Source: Sphingopyxis bauzanensis
GTDB lineage: Bacteria > Pseudomonadota > Alphaproteobacteria > Sphingomonadales > Sphingomonadaceae
Assembly (NCBI RefSeq): GCF_002205675.1
Contig: NZ_NISK01000001.1
Span: forward strand, 863,054 to 927,053
Direction of reading: 5' to 3'
Length of the DNA stretch: 64,000 bases
Shown piece after piece: positions 8,922-16,984 of the stretch (positions are counted from its first letter, which is position 1; each line of letters begins with the position of its first letter). A program made the position numbers and the translations under genes. The notes beneath the pieces were generated by a model. It was not told the origin of the DNA, did not search any database, and saw only the letters and a list, made by a program, of their open reading frames with translations.

Positions 8922-9640
8922 TGAAGCGATCCGCCGCCGCCTTGCTCGCGTTGCTCCCGCTGCTTGGCAGCTGCGACGCGCCATGGGATGACAGCGGCGA
9001 CCGCGCAGCCACCGCCCGCGAATTTCCGCCCGCCGACCGGCCGGTGGCGCCGACCGTCTCGACGAAATGGTCGACGGAAGAGGCGCGCGACCGCGTCAAC
9101 GAAGCCGAGGATGTGATGGACTCGGCCGATGTCCGCCCCGGCATGACCGTCGCCGACATTGGCGCGGGCGACGGCTATTACACCGTGCGCCTCGCGCAGC
9201 GGGTCGGCGCGGGCGGGCGCGTGCTTGCGCAGGACATCATCCCCGAAGTGATCGAGCGGCTAGCCGACCGTGTCGCGCGCGAACGGCTCGACAATGTCTC
9301 GCTCAAACTCGGCGCGGTCGATGATCCGCGCTTGCCCGCGGCCAGTTTCGACCGCGTGTTCATGGTCCATATGTATCACGAAATCGGCGAGCCCTATGCC
9401 TTCCTGTGGCGGCTGCGACCGGCGCTGCGCGCGGGCGGGCAGGTGATTGTTGTCGACGGCGATCGCCCGATCGCCGACCACGGCACGCCGTTCCGCCTCC
9501 TTGTGTGCGAGTTTCAGGCGGTGGGATATAAGCTGGTGTCCTACGACGACAAGCAGCATGCCGGGGGCTATCTGGCGCGCTTCGTGCCGAGCGGGAAACG
9601 ACCCGAGCCCGACGCGATTACGGTGTGCGATAATCCGTGA
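8921..9640 (+). CDS. Predicted lipoprotein with SAM-dependent methyltransferase fold
   Basis: This 239-residue protein starts with a short basic n-region, a hydrophobic stretch and the lipobox LLGSC near residue 19, which predicts export and lipid attachment. The rest has a Rossmann-type methyltransferase domain with motif I VADIGAGDGYYTVRLA near residues 75-90 and a later VFMVHMYHEIGE segment. The start ATG overlaps the prfB stop (TGATG), so expression is coupled to prfB. A SAM-binding enzyme outside the cytoplasm is unexpected because SAM is not known to be available there. The cleavage site may be misread or the fold may serve another role. No substrate can be inferred. Confidence 0.8.
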   Translation: MKRSAAALLALLPLLGSCDAPWDDSGDRAATAREFPPADRPVAPTVSTKWSTEEARDRVNEAEDVMDSADVRPGMTVADIGAGDGYYTVRLAQRVGAGGRVLAQDIIPEVIERLADRVARERLDNVSLKLGAVDDPRLPAASFDRVFMVHMYHEIGEPYAFLWRLRPALRAGGQVIVVDGDRPIADHGTPFRLLVCEFQAVGYKLVSYDDKQHAGGYLARFVPSGKRPEPDAITVCDNP

Positions 9641-9646
9641 AATAAT

Positions 9647-9731
9647 CGTCGCCCCCGTGAAGGGGGGCCGCTCGTTTTACTCGGCTTGTACAGGAACGTC
9701 CGCTAGGGGCCCCGCCTTCGCGGGGGCGACG
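9647..9731. repeat. REP-like inverted repeat, CGTCGCCCCC family (copy 1)
   Basis: CGTCGCCCCCGTGAAGG at the left and its near-complement CCTTCGCGGGGGCGACG at the right enclose about 40 nt. The element fills the gap between two convergent genes. Related elements occur at 18782-18871 and 33110-33184. Confidence 0.7.
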
Positions 9732-9735
9732 CTTT

Positions 9736-10101
9736 CTAATAAACCACCAACCGGTCCGTATCGCCCATCTCGGCCATAAAGCTCACCAGTCCGCCGCTGC
9801 GCGCCTGCGGCACCAGTTCGTTTGCCGTCATCCCGATCAGCGCCATGCCGGACTGACAGACGGTCAGCTTTACATCCATCGCCATCGCCTCGGCGATCAG
9901 CGATACCAGATCGGGCTGCCCCGCGCCGCGCCGCGCCGCATCGCCGGCAAAGGCGACGGGAGTGCGCAGCAGCGCCGCCGCGGGTCCTTGCAGGAATATC
10001 CGCGCCGCCCGCCCGAGCGCCGCGGCCGCGGCCGCCGTCTCGAGCGCGGCGTAGAAATGCTCGCCATCGGCCGACGCAATGATGATGCTCAGCCCCGGCA
10101 T
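9736..10101 (-). CDS. DsrE/DsrF-like small sulfur-relay family protein
   Basis: This 121-residue cytoplasmic protein starts with the beta strand LSIIIASADGEHFYAAL, typical of the DsrE/TusD fold. A single conserved-type Cys lies in VKLTVCQSGMALIGM near residue 87, where DsrE-family proteins carry a persulfide-accepting cysteine. The ATG at 10101 lies inside the end of the upstream moeB/thiF-like gene (13-nt overlap), so the two are probably translated together. Pairing with an E1-like sulfur-activating enzyme supports a sulfur-transfer role, but this is inferred from context. Low-complexity Ala-rich helices lie between the strands. Confidence 0.75.
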   Translation of the reverse strand: MPGLSIIIASADGEHFYAALETAAAAAALGRAARIFLQGPAAALLRTPVAFAGDAARRGAGQPDLVSLIAEAMAMDVKLTVCQSGMALIGMTANELVPQARSGGLVSFMAEMGDTDRLVVY

Positions 10102-10838
10102 ATCGGACACTCCGGATCCTTGGCGACGGCAACCTCGCGCCAGCGTCGGTCGAGCATGTCGATGATCGCCAGCCGCCCGGCCAGGGCCAAACCCCAGCCG
10201 GTTAGCGCGCGCACCGCCTCCAGCGCCGCCATCGTCCCGATCATCCCCGCGAGCGCGCCCATCACTCCGGTCTCGGCGCAATTGAGCCCCTCTTGGTTGG
10301 GATCGTCGCCGACCAGGCAGGCGTAACAGGGGCTGCCCGCGCGCCAGCCCTCATACAGCGCGACCTGTCCCTCGAACGCCCCGATCGCGGCGCTGAGCAG
10401 TGGGATCTGCAAGGCTACCGCGGCGCGGTTGACCGCAAGCCGGGTGGCGAAATTGTCGCAGCCATCGAGGATCAGGCTCGCGCCGCCCAGCAAAGCCGAA
10501 GCGTTGCCGATATCGAGCCGTTTCGCGACCGCGACCGCCTCGACATGCGGGTTGATCCGCTGCGCGGCATCCGCCGCCACCGCTGCTTTGGATGCGCCGA
10601 TGTCGGCATCGATGAACAGCGGTTGGCGCTGCAGGTTCGAAAGCTCGACGACATCATCATCGATGATTGTCAGTCGGCCGACCCCCGCCGCCGCCAGATA
10701 GGTGATCGCAGGACAGCCGATTCCGCCCGCCCCGACGACGGTGACATGCGCGGCCTTCAGCTTCGCCTGTCCGGCACCGCCAAAAGCGGGCAGAATGATC
10801 TGGCGCGCGTAACGGTCGAGTTCGGCGTCGCTGAGCAA
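10089..10838 (-). CDS. MoeB/ThiF/HesA-family adenylyltransferase
   Basis: E1-like enzymes of this family adenylate the C-terminus of a ubiquitin-like sulfur carrier (MoaD or ThiS) for molybdopterin or thiamine synthesis. Visible features are the nucleotide-binding VVGAGGIGCP, the R-Q-x-L/F loop in LSNLQRQPLF, the DGCDNFATR segment and two zinc cysteine pairs (CYAC and CPIC). The best start is TTG at 10838, just after the dut stop at 10840, giving 249 residues, the usual length. Upstream codons in the same frame only retrace the end of dut. It is not clear whether it serves MoaD or ThiS. Confidence 0.85.
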   Translation of the reverse strand: MLSDAELDRYARQIILPAFGGAGQAKLKAAHVTVVGAGGIGCPAITYLAAAGVGRLTIIDDDVVELSNLQRQPLFIDADIGASKAAVAADAAQRINPHVEAVAVAKRLDIGNASALLGGASLILDGCDNFATRLAVNRAAVALQIPLLSAAIGAFEGQVALYEGWRAGSPCYACLVGDDPNQEGLNCAETGVMGALAGMIGTMAALEAVRALTGWGLALAGRLAIIDMLDRRWREVAVAKDPECPICRG

Positions 10839-10839
10839 G

Positions 10840-11388
10840 CTACTCGCTCGATCGCCGGGTCCTGATGCCCGACAGCGACGCAAGCCCCTCGGCAGCGGCG
10901 GTTTCGTCAACGGGTTCGCTCTCGATACCGGTCGACCCGAACCCACCCGCGCCGCGCGACGTTTCGTCGAGCGTCGTGACCTCGGCAAAGGTCGCACGCT
11001 GGACGGGTGCAGGAACCAGCTGCGCGATGCGGTCGCCCCGTTTCACCTCGAAATTATCCTCGCCCAGATTGGCCAGAATCACCTTTACCTCGCCGCGATA
11101 ATCGCTGTCGATCGTCCCCGGCGTGTTGAGGCACGTGATGCCATGCTTGAGCGCGAGCCCCGATCGCGGGCGCACCTGCACCTCATACCCCGCAGGGATC
11201 GCCATCGCGAACCCGGTTGCGACCGCATGGCGCGTGCCGGGGCGGATCGTCAGCGATTCGGCCGCGACCACATCCATCCCCGCCGCGCCTTCGCTGGCAT
11301 AGGCGGGCAGGGGCAGTCCACCGCCATTGGGCAGGCGCTGGATGCGAATTTCAATCGGACTGGCGGGGGCTACGCGCATCGAGCTCAT
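10840..11388 (-). CDS. dut: dUTP pyrophosphatase
   Basis: dUTPase hydrolyses dUTP to dUMP and pyrophosphate, preventing uracil incorporation and feeding thymidylate synthesis. All five trimeric-dUTPase motifs are present in order: [32 protein letters not shown] and [10 protein letters not shown]. The protein is 182 residues, with about 25 extra residues after motif 5 compared with the usual ~150. The start (ATG at 11388, alternative at 11379) overlaps the end of coaBC by 38 nt, an arrangement seen in many Proteobacteria. Confidence 0.96.
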   Translation of the reverse strand: MSSMRVAPASPIEIRIQRLPNGGGLPLPAYASEGAAGMDVVAAESLTIRPGTRHAVATGFAMAIPAGYEVQVRPRSGLALKHGITCLNTPGTIDSDYRGEVKVILANLGEDNFEVKRGDRIAQLVPAPVQRATFAEVTTLDETSRGAGGFGSTGIESEPVDETAAAEGLASLSGIRTRRSSE

Positions 11389-12613
11389 CGGCGATCTTTT
11401 CCATCAATTTGCGGGCGACGGCGGCTTTCGGCAGTCGGTCCCAGCTGTCTATCCCGTCTTTGCTAACGATATGCACCCGGTTGCTCTCGCCGCCCATCGG
11501 GTCGGCGGCGACGTCGTTGGCGACGATCCAGTCGCACCCTTTGCGCGCCAGTTTTGCCTCGGCATGCGCGATGACATCGTTGGTTTCGGCGGCAAAGCCG
11601 ATCAGCAGCGTGGGGCGCTCGGCGCTCGTGGCGACACCGGCAAGGATGTCAGGATTCTCGGCCAGCGCGAGCGGCGGGACGGCGCCGCTGCGGTCCTTCT
11701 TGATCTTCTGGCCCGCGGGGTCGGCGGCGCGCCAGTCGGCGACCGCGGCGACCATGATCGCGGCGTCGACGGGCAGGCCTTGCCGCACTTCTTCGGCCAT
11801 TTCGACTGCGGTCTCGACATCGACGCGGATGACGCCCGGCGGGGTGGGCAGCGGCACGGGTCCGGCGATCAGCAGCACCTCGGCCCCCGCCGCCGCGGCG
11901 GCCTCGGCGATCGCAAAACCCTGTTTGCCGCTCGACCGGTTGGCGATGTAGCGCACCGGGTCGATCGGCTCGTGCGTCGGCCCGGCGGTGATCAGAATGC
12001 GGCGACCATAGAGCGGACGGTGTTTCGCGGGCGCGAAATCGGGCTGGCCAGCCAGAGGCCGCACCGAGGGGGCAGTTGCCAGCGCGTCCTTGATCGCGTC
12101 TTTGATCGCCGCCGGTTCGGGCAGCCGCCCCGGCCCAAATTCCCCGCACGCCATCTCACCCTCGTCCGGTGCCATCACCGTCACCCCGTCACAGCGCAAG
12201 GTTGCGACATTGCGCTGTGTCGCGGGGTGCAGCCACATGCGGACATTCATCGCGGGCGCGGCGAGGACGGGCTTGTCGGTCGCGAGCAGTAGTGTGGTGG
12301 CCAGGTCGTCGGCGATCCCCGCCGCCATCTTGGCCATCAAGTCGGCGGTCGCGGGCGCCACGACGACCAGATCGGCCTCGCGCGATAGCTGGATATGCCC
12401 CATCTCGACCTCGTCCTTCAGGTCGAAGAGATTGGTGTAAACCTTGTTCTCGCTGAGCGCCGCCAGCGTCAACGGCGTGACAAACTGCTCGCCCGCGCGG
12501 GTAATGACGCAGCGCACGACATAGCCCGCCTTACGGAGTAGGCGGACAAGCTCGATGCTCTTGTAAGCGGCGATGCCGCCACCGATGATCAGCAGGATGC
12601 GGGGTTTGGTCAT
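11351..12613 (-). CDS. coaBC: Bifunctional phosphopantothenoylcysteine synthetase/decarboxylase
   Basis: CoaBC carries out two coenzyme A steps: ligation of cysteine to 4'-phosphopantothenate (CoaB) and FMN-dependent decarboxylation (CoaC). The 420-residue protein has the CoaC half first, with GGGIAAYKS near the start, the conserved His in [12 protein letters not shown] and the PAMNVRMW substrate motif. The CoaB half begins near residue 205 with [23 protein letters not shown]. Length and order are standard. It overlaps dut downstream. The next gene upstream is the ccdAB toxin-antitoxin pair, with only 4 nt between. Confidence 0.96.
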   Translation of the reverse strand: MTKPRILLIIGGGIAAYKSIELVRLLRKAGYVVRCVITRAGEQFVTPLTLAALSENKVYTNLFDLKDEVEMGHIQLSREADLVVVAPATADLMAKMAAGIADDLATTLLLATDKPVLAAPAMNVRMWLHPATQRNVATLRCDGVTVMAPDEGEMACGEFGPGRLPEPAAIKDAIKDALATAPSVRPLAGQPDFAPAKHRPLYGRRILITAGPTHEPIDPVRYIANRSSGKQGFAIAEAAAAAGAEVLLIAGPVPLPTPPGVIRVDVETAVEMAEEVRQGLPVDAAIMVAAVADWRAADPAGQKIKKDRSGAVPPLALAENPDILAGVATSAERPTLLIGFAAETNDVIAHAEAKLARKGCDWIVANDVAADPMGGESNRVHIVSKDGIDSWDRLPKAAVARKLMEKIADELDARSPRQSD

Positions 12614-12617
12614 AGCG

Positions 12618-12914
12618 TCAATAACCGGCGAGAAGCATGTCGAGGGCGTTCAGGATTTCGTAGCGCTGGTCAGCGAGCGACGCGATTTTAGGTCCCAGAT
12701 CGTCTATTCCGACGGCGGATGCCAGCGGGGTTGCGAGCAAATGCTGCTCCCCAGAAATCGCGAAAACGGGATGCAGCCGATCCATTTTTGGTTTGCCCTC
12801 CGACGGCAAGAGCGGAATGACAAAACGGGTACCGAAATGACCGAAGAGGTCGGCTTGGCAATCAAGCAATAATGCACCGTCGTGCGGACTGCGGTGGACG
12901 TCGAACTGTGCCAT
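12618..12914 (-). CDS. ccdB: CcdB-family toxin
   Basis: This 98-residue protein resembles CcdB of the F plasmid, a poison of DNA gyrase. Family landmarks are an N-terminal FDVHRSP strand, a hydrophobic LLLDCQADLF strand, the FVIPLLP segment, PVFAISGEQHLLATPLAS and a C-terminal helix ILNALDMLLAGY, with CcdB-like length. The ATG at 12914 shares a base with the stop of the antitoxin gene (TGATG), the typical coupled layout. It ends only 4 nt before coaBC, so readthrough into CoA genes is possible. Whether the toxin is active is unknown. Confidence 0.9.
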   Translation of the reverse strand: MAQFDVHRSPHDGALLLDCQADLFGHFGTRFVIPLLPSEGKPKMDRLHPVFAISGEQHLLATPLASAVGIDDLGPKIASLADQRYEILNALDMLLAGY

Positions 12915-13174
12915 CAAAACTGCCGATATTTTGCAAGCGGCAGGCCATTTTCTCGGACATAATCGTTCCACCATTCGATCGCAGCGCGATTTTCTTCCTG
13001 CCATTCGGCTTCGCGCGCCTTCTTGACCCCGGCGGCGAGCCCCGATTGGCAAGCTTCACTGACATTGATACCAAGTCGCTTGGCTTCTTCGACCAGATCG
13101 ACGCTGAGCGATACATTGGTGGGCTTTTTCGGGATCGCTCTTTTTACCGCTTCAAAACGTGCTGGACGGCCCAT
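12914..13174 (-). CDS. ccdA: CcdA-family antitoxin
   Basis: This 86-residue antitoxin has an N-terminal ribbon-helix-helix DNA-binding segment (PTNVSLSVDLVEEAKRLGINVSE) and a charged C-terminal tail (ENRAAIEWWNDYVRENGLPL) that in CcdA proteins wraps the toxin. The ATG at 13174 is preferred over 13180 because AAGGAG sits at proper distance upstream of it. Its stop overlaps the toxin start. The promoter and a palindromic operator lie just upstream (13187-13222), which fits autoregulation by the CcdAB complex. Confidence 0.9.
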   Translation of the reverse strand: MGRPARFEAVKRAIPKKPTNVSLSVDLVEEAKRLGINVSEACQSGLAAGVKKAREAEWQEENRAAIEWWNDYVRENGLPLAKYRQF

Positions 13175-13186
13175 CGCCATTCTCCT

Positions 13187-13222
13187 TGCGCATAAGATAT
13201 GCACATTTGGATTTGGATTCAA
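13187..13222 (-). promoter_or_regulatory. ccdAB promoter with operator palindrome over the -10
   Basis: Read on the minus strand, TTGAAT (13217-13222) and TATCTT (13194-13199) are separated by exactly 17 bp, a good sigma-70-type promoter. A palindrome, on the plus strand TGCGCATA (13187-13194) AGA TATGCACA (13198-13205) with 7 of 8 positions matching, covers the -10 element. It is the natural candidate for the CcdA ribbon-helix-helix operator. The -35 overlaps the last codons of ubiB. Confidence 0.7.
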
Positions 13223-14772
13223 CCCAGCCAGTTGAGCGCCGCAGCCCCCGCCGCGGCGCCCGCTACCGCGGTCAGCGCGTAGCGCCACCATCGCCGCGTT
13301 TCGCCCTTCTCCCACATCAGAGGGACATCGGGCAGCGGCGGCGCGGGCGGGGCGGCGCCCTTGCGCGGCAATTGCGCGTCAAGGCGGCGAATGATGTCGG
13401 GGATCAGCGCCAGCGTCTTGCCCTGTTCGCGAATACCGTCGGCGAGCGCGGCTTCGGGGCCGAGCTCGTCGCGGATCCATTCCTTCACGAACGGGCCCGA
13501 CACGTCCCACATATTGATCCGGGGGTTGAGCATCGTCGCGACCCCCTCGACCATCACCATCGTCTTTTGCAGCAGCAGCAAATGCGGCTGCGTTTGCATG
13601 TCGAAATCGCGGGTAATCGCGAACAGCCCGTCGAGCATCTGCCCGACCGACAGCTCGCTCACCGGTTTGCCGCGCATCGGCTCGCCCACCGCGCGCAGCG
13701 CCGTCGCGAACTCCTCGACGTTGTGATAATCGGGGACGTATTGGGCCTCGAAATGAATCTCGGCGACGCGGCGGTAATTGCCGGTGGTCAGCCCGTAAAG
13801 GATTTCGGCGAGCCAATAGCGCGCCTGCCGATTGATCCGCCCCATGATCCCAAAGTCCACCGCGGCGATCGTGCCATCGGCCTTCACGAACAAATTGCCC
13901 TGGTGCATGTCGGCGTGGAAAAACCCCTCGGCGATTGCCTGACGCAGAAAGGCGTGGACCAGATTGCCCGCGAGCTTTTCCATGTCATGCCCGGCCGCGA
14001 TCAGTGCGTCGCGGTTTGAAATCTTGATGCCGTCGATCCAGTCGAGCGTCATCACTTTGCTCGTCGTGCGGTCCCAGTCGATCGCCGGTACTTCATAGGT
14101 CGGCACCCCGACCATCGCGTCCTTGAGTTCGGACGCCGACGCAGCCTCGCGGCGCAAGTCGAGCTCGCGCAAGGTCCAGCGCCGGAAATTGGCGATCACC
14201 TGGCGCGGCCGCAGCCGCGTCGCTTCGCCGCCCAGCCCCTCGAGATGTGCCGCCGCCCATTCATAGGTTTCGATGTCGCGCGCGAATTGCTTGTCGATGC
14301 CGGGGCGGCGGATCTTGACCGCCACTTGGCGGCCCTCGGTGGTGACGGCGCGATGGACCTGCGCGATCGACGCCGACCCGACCGGGACGGGATCGAATTC
14401 GCGGTAGAGGCTTTCGAGCGGCACCTCGAACGTCGCCTCTATCTCTTGGCGAATGCGCTCGAAGGCGACGGGCGCGAGCGCGTCCTGCAAACTCAGCAAG
14501 TTGCGCGCGGCTTCCTCGCCAACCAGATCGGGGCGCGTCGCGAGCGTTTGTCCCAGCTTGACTGCTGCGGGGCCGATCGCCTGGAAGGCGGCAGCATAGT
14601 CGGGGATTTTCGGTTGAACCGTGCCGAACCGCGCGATCCGGCACAGCCGCTTCACCCCCGGCGGAGTCTGCGGTGCGGTCTCGATTCCGCGCAGCGCGCC
14701 GTGGCGCGCGAGGATACGGCCCCACTTCAGCAGGCGCAGGATATGGGTGACGGGACGGGTCAAGCTTTCCAC
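13219..14772 (-). CDS. ubiB: UbiB-family atypical kinase/ATPase for ubiquinone synthesis
   Basis: UbiB proteins are membrane-associated atypical kinases needed for the later steps of ubiquinone biosynthesis. This 517-residue member has the diagnostic KxGQ motif (KLGQ near residues 72-75), an A-rich loop in GSASIAQVHRA, the invariant Lys in VAVKIRRPG, the HADMHQGN catalytic loop, AVDFG for metal binding and two short C-terminal hydrophobic segments. The start is GTG at 14772, overlapping the end of ubiE by 13 nt, so ubiE and ubiB form an operon. The ccdAB promoter begins in its last codons. Confidence 0.94.
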   Translation of the reverse strand: MESLTRPVTHILRLLKWGRILARHGALRGIETAPQTPPGVKRLCRIARFGTVQPKIPDYAAAFQAIGPAAVKLGQTLATRPDLVGEEAARNLLSLQDALAPVAFERIRQEIEATFEVPLESLYREFDPVPVGSASIAQVHRAVTTEGRQVAVKIRRPGIDKQFARDIETYEWAAAHLEGLGGEATRLRPRQVIANFRRWTLRELDLRREAASASELKDAMVGVPTYEVPAIDWDRTTSKVMTLDWIDGIKISNRDALIAAGHDMEKLAGNLVHAFLRQAIAEGFFHADMHQGNLFVKADGTIAAVDFGIMGRINRQARYWLAEILYGLTTGNYRRVAEIHFEAQYVPDYHNVEEFATALRAVGEPMRGKPVSELSVGQMLDGLFAITRDFDMQTQPHLLLLQKTMVMVEGVATMLNPRINMWDVSGPFVKEWIRDELGPEAALADGIREQGKTLALIPDIIRRLDAQLPRKGAAPPAPPLPDVPLMWEKGETRRWWRYALTAVAGAAAGAAALNWLG

Positions 14773-15497
14773 CCGCTGTGGATCGCGACCAGCCCGCCCA
14801 TGATCGGCTCGACCTTCACTGCGGTGAAGCCCGCCGCGCCGATCATCTTCGCAAATTCGGGCATCGGCGGGAAACGGCGGATCGATTCGATCAGATAGCG
14901 ATAGCTGTCCTCATCCTGCGCGATCAGCTTGCCGAGCTTGGGCACCAGATGATGCGAGTAAGCGTCATAGGCCTGCGCGAAGCCCGGCCATTGGTTGGTC
15001 GAAAACTCCAGGCAGAAAAAGCGCCCGCCATAGCGCAGCACTCGGTGGGCTTCTTTCAGCGCCGCGGGAATATCGGTGACGTTGCGGATGCCGAACGCGA
15101 TCGTATAGGCATCGAAAAACTGGTCGGGGAACGACAGGATCTCGGCATTCTGCTCGCTCCACACCAGCGAATCCACACCGCGCTCCGCCGCTCGTTCCAT
15201 GCCGACGCCCAGCATGTCGGGGTTGATGTCGGCGACGGTAATGCTGGCGCCGAACGGCTCCATGCGAAACGCGATGTCGCCGGTGCCGCCCGCCATATCG
15301 AGAATCGCCTCGCCCGCGCGTGGTTTGACCCGGCGCACAAAGCGGTCCTTCCAGAGCCGGTGCATGCCCCCTGACATCGCATCGTTCATGATGTCATATT
15401 TGCGCGCGACGCGGCTGAAAACCTCGCCGACCTTGGCAGTCTTCTCGGTTGCAGGAACCTGTTCATAGCCAAAGCTGACGGTATCGGGAGTGCTCAT
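14760..15497 (-). CDS. ubiE: Ubiquinone/menaquinone C-methyltransferase
   Basis: UbiE methylates the benzoquinol ring (2-octaprenyl-6-methoxy-1,4-benzoquinol to its 3-methyl product) using SAM. The 245-residue protein has motif I DMAGGTGDIAFRM, the family signature YDIMNDAMSGGMHRLWKD near the N-terminus and AFGIRNVTDIPAALKE in the middle. The ATG at 15497 gives the standard N-terminus. It is transcribed away from mutM, which starts 94 bp further on the other strand. Confidence 0.96.
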   Translation of the reverse strand: MSTPDTVSFGYEQVPATEKTAKVGEVFSRVARKYDIMNDAMSGGMHRLWKDRFVRRVKPRAGEAILDMAGGTGDIAFRMEPFGASITVADINPDMLGVGMERAAERGVDSLVWSEQNAEILSFPDQFFDAYTIAFGIRNVTDIPAALKEAHRVLRYGGRFFCLEFSTNQWPGFAQAYDAYSHHLVPKLGKLIAQDEDSYRYLIESIRRFPPMPEFAKMIGAAGFTAVKVEPIMGGLVAIHSGWKA

Positions 15498-15591
15498 GGG
15501 GTCGCGCCTTGAAGCGGAGAGAAACGAAGTTGCACCGGCCTTTAGCCAAGGGTTGAAGCGCAGGCAAATGGCGCGTAGCCCGATGCGCGAT

Positions 15592-16404
15592 ATGCCCGAG
15601 CTGCCCGAAGTCGAAACCACCGTCCGCGGCCTGACGCCGCACCTGACCGGCCAGCGGCTGGTGCGTGTCTCGACGCTGCGCCCTGACCTGCGCCGTCCCT
15701 TTCCCGTCGACCTTGCGCAGCGGCTCACTGGATCGATCGTCACTGGCCTGTCGCGCCGCGCCAAATATGGCATCATCGCCACTGACCGCGGCGATCATAT
15801 GATCTTTCACCTCGGCATGTCGGGCAGCTGGCGGATCGGCAATGGCGAGCCCGGCAAACATGATCATTTGCTCATCGACACTACGGCGGGCCAACGGCTG
15901 ATGTTGCACGATCCGCGCCGCTTCGGCTCGGTTGATCTGGTCGCGGGTGATCCGCTGACCAACTTTCCCGCCTTTGTGACGCTCGGTCCCGAGCCTTTGT
16001 CCGATGCTTTTGACGTTTCCTATCTTGCGCGGGTGCTCGCGGGGCGTCGTGCGCCGATCAAAGCGATGTTACTCGACCAGACCGTCGTTGCAGGGCTCGG
16101 CAATATCTATGTGTGCGAAGCGCTCAACATGGCGCGCATCGCGCCCACCCGCGCCGCCGGCGATGTGTCGCGGGCCAAGCTCGCGGCGCTCGTCCCCGCG
16201 ATCAAGGCGGTGCTTGAAGCGTCGATCGCCGCGGGCGGCTCGACCCTGCGCGATTACAAACAACCCGATGGCGAGCTCGGCTATTTCGCCAAGGACTGGC
16301 GCGTCTATGGTCGCGAGGGTGAGGGGTGCGAATGCGGCGGGAGGATTGCGCGGATCGTCCAGAGCGGCCGCTCGACCTTCTCTTGCCCGAAATGCCAGCG
16401 CTGA
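15592..16404 (+). CDS. mutM: Formamidopyrimidine-DNA glycosylase
   Basis: MutM (Fpg) excises 8-oxoguanine and formamidopyrimidines. The ATG at 15592 gives the invariant MPELPEVE N-terminus; the N-terminal Pro is the catalytic nucleophile. The protein is 270 residues, ends in a zinc-finger region and contains the helix-two-turn-helix signature GLGNIYVCEALNMARI. The finger reads CECGG...CPKC, so the first pair is spaced CxC rather than CxxC. It is divergent from ubiE. Confidence 0.95.
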   Translation: MPELPEVETTVRGLTPHLTGQRLVRVSTLRPDLRRPFPVDLAQRLTGSIVTGLSRRAKYGIIATDRGDHMIFHLGMSGSWRIGNGEPGKHDHLLIDTTAGQRLMLHDPRRFGSVDLVAGDPLTNFPAFVTLGPEPLSDAFDVSYLARVLAGRRAPIKAMLLDQTVVAGLGNIYVCEALNMARIAPTRAAGDVSRAKLAALVPAIKAVLEASIAAGGSTLRDYKQPDGELGYFAKDWRVYGREGEGCECGGRIARIVQSGRSTFSCPKCQR

Positions 16405-16429
16405 TGCGGGAGCTTTTCCGCAAAAGCCA

Positions 16430-16458
16430 TTGACCAACCGGGTCAGTCTGGCTATGCG
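16430..16458 (+). promoter_or_regulatory. Probable rpsT promoter
   Basis: TTGACC (16430-16435) and TATGCG (16453-16458) are separated by 17 bp on the coding strand, between mutM and rpsT. Initiation about 7 bp downstream would give a leader of roughly 130 nt before rpsT, long enough for feedback control by S20, known in other bacteria but not demonstrated here. Confidence 0.6.
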
Positions 16459-16592
16459 CGCACCCTTCGAGCAGGGTCCGGGTTACCGGAACCGGCCGTA
16501 TCCGGACATTGATTCGCTGCACTCGCGCGATTCGGCTGCTCCGGTGACGCTGCGCTCCGACTGACTTACACCGTTTGGAAACCGAGGAATTT

Positions 16593-16856
16593 ATGGCCAA
16601 TACGCCGCAGGCAAAAAAGCGCATCCGCCGCAACACCGCGCGCACCGTCGTGAACAAGAATCGCGTCTCGCGCATCCGTACGCTGGTGAAGAAGGTCGAA
16701 AACGCGATCGTCGCGGGTGACAAGGACGCTGCGGCGACCGCGCTGAAGGCCGCTCAGCCCGAAATGGCACGCGGCGTTGCCAAGGGCGTGCTGCACAAGA
16801 ACACCGTCGCGCGCAAATTCTCGCGCCTGACCAAGAGCGTGAACGCAATCGCCTGA
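16593..16856 (+). CDS. rpsT: 30S ribosomal protein S20
   Basis: S20 is a small basic primary-binding protein of the 30S subunit. The ATG at 16593 gives the family N-terminus [14 protein letters not shown] and an 87-residue protein with the expected Ala/Lys/Arg-rich helices. A ribosome binding site (GAGGAA) precedes it. Its own promoter and a strong intrinsic terminator bracket the gene. The mutM-rpsT-dnaA order resembles other alphaproteobacteria. Confidence 0.97.
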   Translation: MANTPQAKKRIRRNTARTVVNKNRVSRIRTLVKKVENAIVAGDKDAAATALKAAQPEMARGVAKGVLHKNTVARKFSRLTKSVNAIA

Positions 16857-16880
16857 TTGCGCTTGTCCCGAAAGGGAACA

Positions 16881-16919
16881 AAAAAGACCCGCCGGCATCG
16901 CGCCCGCGGGTCTTTTTTT
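16881..16919 (+). terminator. Rho-independent terminator of rpsT
   Basis: An A-run (16881-16885) precedes GACCCGC (16886-16892), a 13-nt loop, GCGGGTC (16906-16912) and seven T residues (16913-16919). It lies 24 bp after the rpsT stop. The flanking A and T runs lengthen the stem. Confidence 0.9.
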
Positions 16920-16984
16920 GTGCCTCCGATTGTGACCGGACGATGGCAAATGTGTTGCAGCGCGGTAAGTAGCGGATATAGGGC

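Noticed and set aside
14245..14898. Plus-strand open frame across ubiB and ubiE
   Set aside because: Antisense to well-conserved genes with normal starts and motifs.
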